12,623 bases of DNA, from NCBI GenBank assembly GCA_964452045.1, contig CAYVKM010000102.1, positions 1-12,623 on the forward strand, read 5' to 3'. The DNA is from CAYVKM01 sp964452045. Its GTDB lineage: Bacteria > Calditrichota > Calditrichia > RBG-13-44-9. Below, in pieces: positions 7,866-12,623 of this stretch (the first letter of the stretch is position 1; every line of letters begins with the position of its first letter). Position numbers and translations under genes: made by a program. The notes under the pieces are model-generated. The model searched no databases. It saw only the letters and a list, made by a program, of their open reading frames with translations, and was not told the DNA's origin.

Positions 7866-7894
7866 AAAGTAATAAAAATCACGAAATTTGTCAA
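7866..7894 (-). promoter_or_regulatory. Promoter of the xdh operon
   Basis: The minus strand carries a perfect TTGACA (7894-7889), a 17-nt spacer and TACTTT (7871-7866). A start site near 7859 would give a leader of about 62 nt before the ATG at 7796. TTGACAAATTT and TATTAnTTTAA are shared with the promoter at 10530-10558, which supports both. A GATAA-AA-TTATC inverted repeat at 7836-7847, just after the predicted start site, could be an operator, but it is short and AT-rich. Confidence 0.72.
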
Positions 7895-7955
7895 TATGGT
7901 TTTCCAAACGTTACTTGTGCCAAAAGTAGTGATATTTAAGGGAAATTGAATTTGT

Positions 7956-7984
7956 TTGATCTCGGAAATTAAAATTTCTATCTT
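7956..7984 (+). promoter_or_regulatory. Possible promoter of the cysteine-rich gene
   Basis: TTGATC (7956-7961), a 17-nt spacer and TATCTT (7979-7984) lie about 25 bp before the ATG at 8010. Both boxes are partial matches, and the region is AT-rich, so this is tentative. The spacer contains GAAATT-AA-AATTTC (7965-7978), a possible but unproven operator. The 213 bp between the two divergent genes show nothing else convincing. Confidence 0.35.
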
Positions 7985-8009
7985 ATTTAAGACATTACAA
8001 AATAGTGAA

Positions 8010-8918
8010 ATGAAAAATCCATATAAAAGAACCGACATTTTCCGCTGTGTACATGATGTACACCGGAAATTTCAAAACCGGATCTCAGTTTATCATATTC
8101 TGAAGGAGAAACAGTGTTATCCCCAGGGTTGTTTTTATTTTCGCTGGCGCTGCAAACAGCTGAATAAAAAGAATAAATGTTACCGCAGTTTTTCGCATGT
8201 TGGGCGTAAGTGTTTTGGCTGCCGGGACTTTTACGAAGAGAAAATTCATAATTTTCCCGATTTGCAGGTCAGTCTGAAGGATTTTAATGAGTTTCGAAAT
8301 TCCCTTATTGAATTTGAAGACTGGCTGGAAGAAGTAAAACATAAACAATTGGAAATCGCCGGTGAGATCACCGGTATTAAACCGCATTTCAAGAAAAAGA
8401 TCTACCCGAAAACCAGTTATCTTTCCTTCCGCGGATATCTTCTGATTTTCAAGGAGATTTACCTGGATCGTATTTTATTCGAGGATCCGGTATATGCTTT
8501 TCTTTCCGGAAAATATTATAAATCGCTCGGCCTGGCAACCGGGGATCGGATTGAAGCATTTGCCCAACTTGGTTTGGAATCCGGACGGCTGGTGCTCTCC
8601 CGGCTTAGGGGTGTATCAACAATGAAAGGGGAGGAAACACCATATTGGGACGAGCAAAAAGTAGTGATGGCACAGGAAATGGCCAGTGAATTTAATGATC
8701 AGCCGGATGAGTGTCTGCAATGTCCGTTCGGGTCGCTAGTTGATGTCGAATATCATAAGGATTCCCATTCCTATTCCCGCCGTAGTATGTTGTGTTTGAA
8801 AGGAGTATCCGATTACAAGGATTGCTATGTTCGTCCGTTATATTGTGGCCTGGACAAAGAGGCAAACGATGTCGCGGATATTTCCTGCCGGCGCACAGAA
8901 AAAATAAACATCCGGTAA
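8010..8918 (+). CDS. Cysteine-rich protein of unknown function with a possible OB-fold middle
   Basis: I do not recognise this 302-aa protein. It has 13 Cys in two groups. The N-terminal group is Cys13, 36, 41, 48, 57, 68 and 71 (spacing C-x4-C-x6-C-x8-C-x10-C-x2-C from Cys36) within basic, aromatic sequence ending GRKCFGCRDFYEEKIH. The C-terminal group is Cys235, 238, 262, 272, 279 and 293, starting with CLQCP. Such patterns suit zinc or FeS binding. The middle (about 100-215) alternates short hydrophobic strands, with GEITGIKPHF and GLATGDRIEAFAQLGLESGRLVL looking like an OB-fold; that is an inference. No signal peptide or membrane segment is seen, so it is probably cytoplasmic. ATG 8010 was preferred to an in-frame TTG at 7956, which would fall in the promoter region. 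It is the only plus-strand gene, divergent from the xdh operon. Confidence 0.8.
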   Translation: MKNPYKRTDIFRCVHDVHRKFQNRISVYHILKEKQCYPQGCFYFRWRCKQLNKKNKCYRSFSHVGRKCFGCRDFYEEKIHNFPDLQVSLKDFNEFRNSLIEFEDWLEEVKHKQLEIAGEITGIKPHFKKKIYPKTSYLSFRGYLLIFKEIYLDRILFEDPVYAFLSGKYYKSLGLATGDRIEAFAQLGLESGRLVLSRLRGVSTMKGEETPYWDEQKVVMAQEMASEFNDQPDECLQCPFGSLVDVEYHKDSHSYSRRSMLCLKGVSDYKDCYVRPLYCGLDKEANDVADISCRRTEKINIR

Positions 8919-8945
8919 GCTAGCAATCAAAAATCAAAATTTGCT

Positions 8946-10358
8946 TTAATAATCCCTCGGTGTTATACCGCTCTCGGCTCTTTGTACCAGATTCTCCCAA
9001 TTCGGCTGGTGCAGTTCTCTGCTATAAGTTGAATGAATGAGTTCATATTCTCCGAATCCTCTCAGATCGGAGAAAACAAAGATAACCCCACCCTCCAGTT
9101 CGTGATACTGCCATATCTCATAAGGCTTGGTATTAATACTCATATAATTGCGCTCAATGTCATTAGGACTCCCGTAGGTCAATAAAACTCGTCCACGGTC
9201 TGTCCTCCAACCCTCTTTTTTCGCAGCGCTGAAATTCGAATTGGCAAAATTAATTCGTTCAAAATAATGTTGTTTAAATTCATTGACTTCAGTTTGAGGA
9301 TTGGGATCAAATCTTCTCCAGAATTTTGCCAGAAAAGATCGTTTACCCTCTGTATTGAGGGTCTCATATATCTTCTTCTCATTTTTTTCAGCAATATATC
9401 TGGCCATATCAAATTCTTTATCAAGTTCTTTATCGGTAAAATTAGCATACATGGAAATGTCCCTGGCCACCCGACTAACGATTTCAGAGGAATCGGTTTT
9501 GCTGGTTTTCTGATCACCCGGTTTCAGAAATTGAAATCGTTTGGATTGATTTACGGTTTGCCCGGATTGTTCATCGGTGATAGTCAAATTTAAAACATAG
9601 TTCGCAGTCGGCAGGGTAACAACGTTGTAGCCACCGACCACCACTGCTGATGTCCCTGGTTTCTTATGTTTTTTTACCGGATACTCTTTCACGACCGTTC
9701 CATTCATATCCCGGATGGATGCACTTACCGAATATTCACCGGATTTATCCGCTGAGTATTGAAGGTTGTAAATTTCTGCATAATAATATAACACCGGCAT
9801 AACAATGTGATACAGATTGTAGGGATTTGGTAAAACCAGTAGTGAGTTTTTATTAAATTCACCACTGCCGCTGTCGGCAACGATATGGCTGGATAACTCT
9901 ATTTCGCTGATGGCAAGGGAATCATCAATTGAAGGCGGAATTTTAAAATCGAAATAATATTCGCCCATCTTGTTCGAGTTTACATCCTGAACGATTACTT
10001 TTCCAGTGTAGTCACCTTGGTCCAATTCGAAGGTAAATGCGTTTAAGAACTTACGAGTAGGGGCTATTTCACTGAGCGAATCGATGACGTTGTTTCTTCG
10101 GTCTGTCGTTCTTCGCAGGGTAGAATCATTTTGCAGGATTTCGGTGGTCGCCACATATTCAGCGAAATATTTATCTTCGACCGGAAGGTATTGCAAGTTG
10201 TTCTGATAAAAGGAAAGATAGATTTCAATATAGCTTTTGCCGGAACTGCTTTTAAATGTAGCATGGTCTACCGCCAGGGGAATAAATCCCATCTGGGCAG
10301 ATACTGAACCAAACATTAACCATATCATCGACACAAGTGTGATTATTCTGTATTTCAT
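8946..10358 (-). CDS. Secreted GWxTD-domain protein
   Basis: This 470-aa protein has a type I signal peptide (MKYRIIT..., hydrophobic to about residue 18, probable cut after SVSA at 21), so it should enter the periplasm. Its C-terminal third, from about 275, matches the GWxTD domain: FWRRFDPNP, the signature GWRTDRGRVLLTYGSP (383-398) and KPYEIWQYHELEGGVIFVFSDLRGFGEYELIHS. The N-terminal part is beta-rich with phrases such as GDYTGKVIVQD and PTANYVLNLTITD, like immunoglobulin-type modules. The function of GWxTD proteins is not known; they are common in FCB-type and acidobacterial genomes. ATG 10358 was chosen over GTG 10370 because GGAG stands 6 nt upstream of the ATG. The gene converges with the cysteine-rich gene, with 27 bp between stops and no good terminator visible there. 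Confidence 0.88.
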   Translation of the reverse strand: MKYRIITLVSMIWLMFGSVSAQMGFIPLAVDHATFKSSSGKSYIEIYLSFYQNNLQYLPVEDKYFAEYVATTEILQNDSTLRRTTDRRNNVIDSLSEIAPTRKFLNAFTFELDQGDYTGKVIVQDVNSNKMGEYYFDFKIPPSIDDSLAISEIELSSHIVADSGSGEFNKNSLLVLPNPYNLYHIVMPVLYYYAEIYNLQYSADKSGEYSVSASIRDMNGTVVKEYPVKKHKKPGTSAVVVGGYNVVTLPTANYVLNLTITDEQSGQTVNQSKRFQFLKPGDQKTSKTDSSEIVSRVARDISMYANFTDKELDKEFDMARYIAEKNEKKIYETLNTEGKRSFLAKFWRRFDPNPQTEVNEFKQHYFERINFANSNFSAAKKEGWRTDRGRVLLTYGSPNDIERNYMSINTKPYEIWQYHELEGGVIFVFSDLRGFGEYELIHSTYSRELHQPNWENLVQRAESGITPRDY

Positions 10359-10456
10359 TTTTTTCTCCACTAAGAAATCTTAAGTAAAAAGGCGCTTATA
10401 AGATAAAAAAATTTCATTAGTTTTACATCGGGATTATAAAAAAGATCATTATATAT

Positions 10457-10488
10457 AAAAAAACAGGGGACACATGACGCGTCCCCTG
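10457..10488 (-). terminator. Rho-independent terminator
   Basis: CAGGGGAC (10464-10471) and GTCCCCTG (10481-10488) form a perfect 8-bp stem with a 9-nt loop. On the minus strand it is followed by seven T (10463-10457). There is no T-run on the other side, so it works only leftward. It lies 115 bp beyond the PEGA gene stop and only about 35 nt past the predicted small-RNA start. It could therefore end either transcript. Confidence 0.88.
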
Positions 10489-10523
10489 CGGAGTTGGGAG
10501 GGAGGTTTTGACCTTTACAGGTC
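10457..10523 (-). ncRNA. Candidate C-rich small RNA or terminated leader
   Basis: From the predicted start near 10523 the minus strand reads, in order: a hairpin GACCT-GTAA-AGGTC (10523-10510) capped by a GNRA tetraloop; an unpaired tract with CCTCCCTCCC (10505-10496); and a terminator hairpin (10488-10464) with a run of T. This is the layout of a compact trans-acting small RNA of about 67 nt with an exposed anti-Shine-Dalgarno-like tract. The other reading is an attenuated 5' leader of the GWxTD gene, whose start is 99 nt beyond the T-run. No known RNA family was recognised. Confidence 0.5.
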
Positions 10524-10529
10524 GCTCTT

Positions 10530-10558
10530 AAATTAATAGTTTAATCTAAATTTGTCAA
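10530..10558 (-). promoter_or_regulatory. Promoter of the candidate small RNA or GWxTD leader
   Basis: The minus strand has a perfect TTGACA (10558-10553), a 17-nt spacer and TAATTT (10535-10530). It matches the xdh operon promoter in TTGACAAATTT, in spacer length and in TATTAnTTTAA. Predicted start is near 10523. It lies wholly in the intergenic region after the PEGA gene. Confidence 0.7.
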
Positions 10559-10602
10559 GCTCTTTTTTGATTAATTTTTAAAATTTTTATGAAATCATTA
10601 AA

Positions 10603-11367
10603 TCACCAGATAACTGTAAAGATCAATCCTCCCAGAAATGCATATGAAACACCAATACTGATGTCGGATAGACGATCATATTTCTGGGTTTTATCCCAAT
10701 AGCTGTTCATTAGTTGCGGGTTACCGGTTGTGCGATACTTTTCATAATTATCGTCAGCCAGATTTTTTAAATAGAATGCTAGCCAGTTGGTAACCACTGT
10801 CCCGGTCAACAGCAGAAATTTTGATTTCATTTTGGTGTGGAACATTGAATGTAAAAATGAACCGGACTCCTCGTCTGTCTGAGCCAATTTCATGGGTTCA
10901 AGTTTGAACAGATATGGTCTGGCTTCCGAAAGCGTGAAAGTCTTACTCTCAAATCCGTCTTTCTCAAGCCGGAATTCTTTACCGCGGTAATCTTCAAACA
11001 TGAGAGTTATCGGTGTTAATCCCAAAGAGGAATAGTCCTGAAGGAGTTCTGCGTGATAGGGAATACTGTTTATTTTTACCGGTTGCATCATCTTAATCGA
11101 AATGGTGGTATCACTTCCTGCTGAAACTGAAAATTGAATAACCTGATTGGTACTGTTCCACAGGCCGGGATAGGGAGAGATGGCCTCGAGCCGGTGTAAA
11201 CCGGGTTTTACCTCTATTCTTTCCAGTGGTGTTCTACCAATCAGGACCGAATCCAACCGGATATTCATACTATCCGGACTGGAATGAATTGATATCAGAG
11301 ATGAATTAGATTGGGCAAATGCCGATATACAGAAAATAAGGGTGAATATGATGAATAAGTTTTTCAT
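10603..11367 (-). CDS. PEGA-domain membrane protein
   Basis: This 254-aa protein has a signal peptide with a probable cut after AFA (18). It then shows a PEGA domain (about 23-90; key blocks SLISIHSSPDSMNIRLD, GRTPLE, PGLHRLEA) and a second, more divergent PEGA-like unit (about 97-155, with LGLTPITL and LEKDGFESKTF). PEGA domains are small beta modules of surface and envelope proteins. Near the C-terminus are two hydrophobic segments (about 183-200 and 236-254) joined by a polar, Tyr-rich linker, so it is probably anchored in a membrane by its tail. The start ATG 11367 lies one base after the stop of the propeller gene (TAAAATG), so translation is probably coupled. The precise role is unknown. 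Confidence 0.82.
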   Translation of the reverse strand: MKNLFIIFTLIFCISAFAQSNSSLISIHSSPDSMNIRLDSVLIGRTPLERIEVKPGLHRLEAISPYPGLWNSTNQVIQFSVSAGSDTTISIKMMQPVKINSIPYHAELLQDYSSLGLTPITLMFEDYRGKEFRLEKDGFESKTFTLSEARPYLFKLEPMKLAQTDEESGSFLHSMFHTKMKSKFLLLTGTVVTNWLAFYLKNLADDNYEKYRTTGNPQLMNSYWDKTQKYDRLSDISIGVSYAFLGGLIFTVIW

Positions 11368-11368
11368 T

Positions 11369-12544
11369 TTACTCGTCCGTTTTTGAGACAATTTTTGGGT
11401 TTTCCAGACAGTAAAAATGGTCATTCGCAGTTTGGAAATATATTTTGTTGCGATAGATTAGGGGAGATGATTTTATGGATCTTTTAAATTCCTGGCGATA
11501 AATCATATTGCCGTTAAAACGGTCCAGTACATAAAAGTATTTATCCCACGAGCCGAAGTAAAGCAGATCTTTCCCGATTAAAGGGGCAGTATTATTTATT
11601 CCTTTCGTTTTGAATTCCCAGATCTTTTGACCGGATTCTGCATCCAAAGCTTGCATCAGGTGGGCATTATTGCCAAAGTAGACTATTCCGTTTTTGTAAG
11701 CTGCATGACCATAAATAGAGCCACCGGATTCATAATTCCAGGCAATTTCACCGGTTGCCGGCTTCAGTGCGTAAAGAATTCCGGAGGTGGAGCCGATAAA
11801 AAGATATTTGTCCCCAATGACCGGACCACTATAAATATTTTCAGTAAGATTTTTTTCCCAGATAATATTTCCGGTTTTTCCTGACAGACAGTAAATATTT
11901 CCCTTCACATCGGTAAAATAAAGTTTTCCGTCCATTTCTGCCGGAACGCCAAATAAGGTGGCTTTTACCGGAATACTCCACACCTTTTCCCCGGAATTGC
12001 GATTCAGGCAAAAAATCTGATTATTTTCGGTACCAACGTAAATGTACTTATCCCAGCTAACCGGAGAAGTATTCATGGTGGGTAAGGAACTTTCCCATTT
12101 TCTTTTCAGGGTGGTTAATTCCAGTGCCGCTACGGTCTCGCGGCCCAGGTTGGCAGCATAATAGAGTACATTGCCATTTATAGTGCCGGAATGCAGAAAT
12201 CCCGGAGCAATCCGTCCATCACCAACCATTTGCCCCAACTCCACATCAAAATAGGCTAGCATACCGTTCTGTAGGGTAAACAGCACATAGTTACCAATAG
12301 CCAGGGGTTGGTCGGTCACCACAGATTTATATCGCTTTGACCAGGAATTGTGATAGGGTGGGAGGACATCTGTATCGATTGTATTCTGACGAAGATTTGA
12401 CCCATAAGCAGTAAACCAGCCATCAGTGGAAGTTTGCATGTCCTGATCTGTAATTTTAAATCGGACCAGACCCGAACATTGCCAGATCAGTATTGCCGTA
12501 AATAAAATTAACAATACTATTTTTATTAAAGATTTGCTGTGCAT
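11369..12544 (-). CDS. PQQ-like beta-propeller repeat protein, probable envelope lipoprotein
   Basis: This 391-aa protein begins with a basic, hydrophobic export signal (to about 22) and Cys23 in WQCSG. It might be a lipoprotein, although the residues before the Cys do not fit a classic lipobox. The rest is a run of beta-propeller blades with repeats such as GNVLYYAANLG, KYIYVGTENNQIFCLNRNSGEKVW, GKLYFTDVKGNIYCLSGKTGNIIW, LFIGSTSGILYALKPATGEIAW and IVYFGNNAHLMQALDAESGQKIW. These are the G-x-[VIL]-Y ... G-x-x-x-W signature of PQQ-like repeats, seen in BamB and in quinoprotein dehydrogenases. No enzyme domain is visible, so a BamB-like scaffold or binding role is more likely than catalysis. ATG 12544 overlaps the preceding stop by one base (TAATG), which decides the start against two upstream in-frame ATGs. 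Confidence 0.85.
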   Translation of the reverse strand: MHSKSLIKIVLLILFTAILIWQCSGLVRFKITDQDMQTSTDGWFTAYGSNLRQNTIDTDVLPPYHNSWSKRYKSVVTDQPLAIGNYVLFTLQNGMLAYFDVELGQMVGDGRIAPGFLHSGTINGNVLYYAANLGRETVAALELTTLKRKWESSLPTMNTSPVSWDKYIYVGTENNQIFCLNRNSGEKVWSIPVKATLFGVPAEMDGKLYFTDVKGNIYCLSGKTGNIIWEKNLTENIYSGPVIGDKYLFIGSTSGILYALKPATGEIAWNYESGGSIYGHAAYKNGIVYFGNNAHLMQALDAESGQKIWEFKTKGINNTAPLIGKDLLYFGSWDKYFYVLDRFNGNMIYRQEFKRSIKSSPLIYRNKIYFQTANDHFYCLENPKIVSKTDE

Positions 12545-12623
12545 TAGAAATCCCATCCGAAAAAGAATTGGGTGAACCAATCCGAGGTGATTTTTTTGAA
12601 ATCCGTTTTTTTACCGATATCCA
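12544..12623 (-). CDS. C-terminal end of an unknown protein, cut by the window edge
   Basis: Only the last 25 codons and the TAA stop (12546-12544) are inside the window. The tail ends FFFGWDF, rich in aromatics with a terminal Phe. Outer-membrane beta-barrels often end this way, but 25 residues are too few for a call. The support that it is real comes from the TAATG junction with the propeller gene, which is typical of coupled operon neighbours. Confidence 0.5.
   Translation of the reverse strand, partial: DIGKKTDFKKITSDWFTQFFFGWDF

Noticed and set aside
7965..7978. GAAATT-AA-AATTTC palindrome as an operator
   Set aside because: Short and AT-rich in AT-rich DNA; mentioned only as a note on the promoter entry.
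8085..8387. 100-codon minus-strand frame opposite the cysteine-rich gene
   Set aside because: The plus-strand frame is longer, has coherent cysteine motifs and a promoter candidate; the antisense frame looks like a shadow.
8922..8945. Weak inverted repeat AGCAA...TTGCT between the convergent genes
   Set aside because: A 5-bp arm with a 14-nt AT-rich loop and no T-run is not a convincing terminator.
1..12623. tRNA, rRNA, CRISPR, insertion sequences, att sites
   Set aside because: No repeat array, transposase-like frame or tRNA-like fold was found; intergenic spaces are short and explained.

Overview
The window looks like chromosomal DNA from an uncultured bacterium of the FCB superphylum or a neighbour (Calditrichota, Marinimicrobia, KSB1 or Ignavibacteriota type). 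The pointers are a GWxTD-domain protein, a PEGA-domain membrane protein, AT-rich promoters with a TAnTTT-like -10, and several genes with weak Shine-Dalgarno sites. A run of exactly 100 N at 1408-1507 marks a scaffold gap, so this is probably a draft or metagenome assembly. The phylum is an inference from gene content; no rRNA marker is present.

Region 1 (about 7894 down to 23, minus strand) is one complete transcription unit of six genes. A TTGACA-N17-TACTTT promoter stands in front of it and a bidirectional hairpin terminator closes it directly after the last stop. Gene order is: a PLP-dependent threonine-synthase-like enzyme; a MocA-like molybdopterin nucleotidyltransferase; XdhC; the FeS/FAD subunit and then the molybdenum subunit of xanthine dehydrogenase; and a Tat-signal C45/acyltransferase-type Ntn hydrolase. 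The middle four genes form a coherent set: MocA and XdhC finish and insert the molybdenum cofactor, and the two Xdh subunits oxidise hypoxanthine and xanthine. The first and last genes are the unusual partners. They suggest a wider purine or nitrogen-compound pathway, but their substrates are unknown.

Region 2 (about 7797-8945) has the divergent promoter region and one plus-strand gene, a cysteine-rich protein (13 Cys in 302 aa) that I do not recognise. It converges on the next gene with only 27 bp between them.

Region 3 (8946-12623, minus strand) is an envelope-type cluster. At the right edge is the tail of an unknown protein, coupled by TAATG to a PQQ-like beta-propeller protein. That gene is in turn coupled (one base between stop and start) to a PEGA-domain membrane protein. 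After a 244-bp intergenic region comes a secreted GWxTD-domain protein. This intergenic region carries the best candidate for something undescribed: a strong promoter followed within about 70 nt by a small hairpin, an exposed CCTCCCTCCC tract and a Rho-independent terminator. It would make either a small anti-Shine-Dalgarno-type RNA or a terminated leader of the GWxTD gene. Its promoter is strikingly like that of the xdh operon.

I see no tRNA, rRNA, CRISPR array, transposase or att site.
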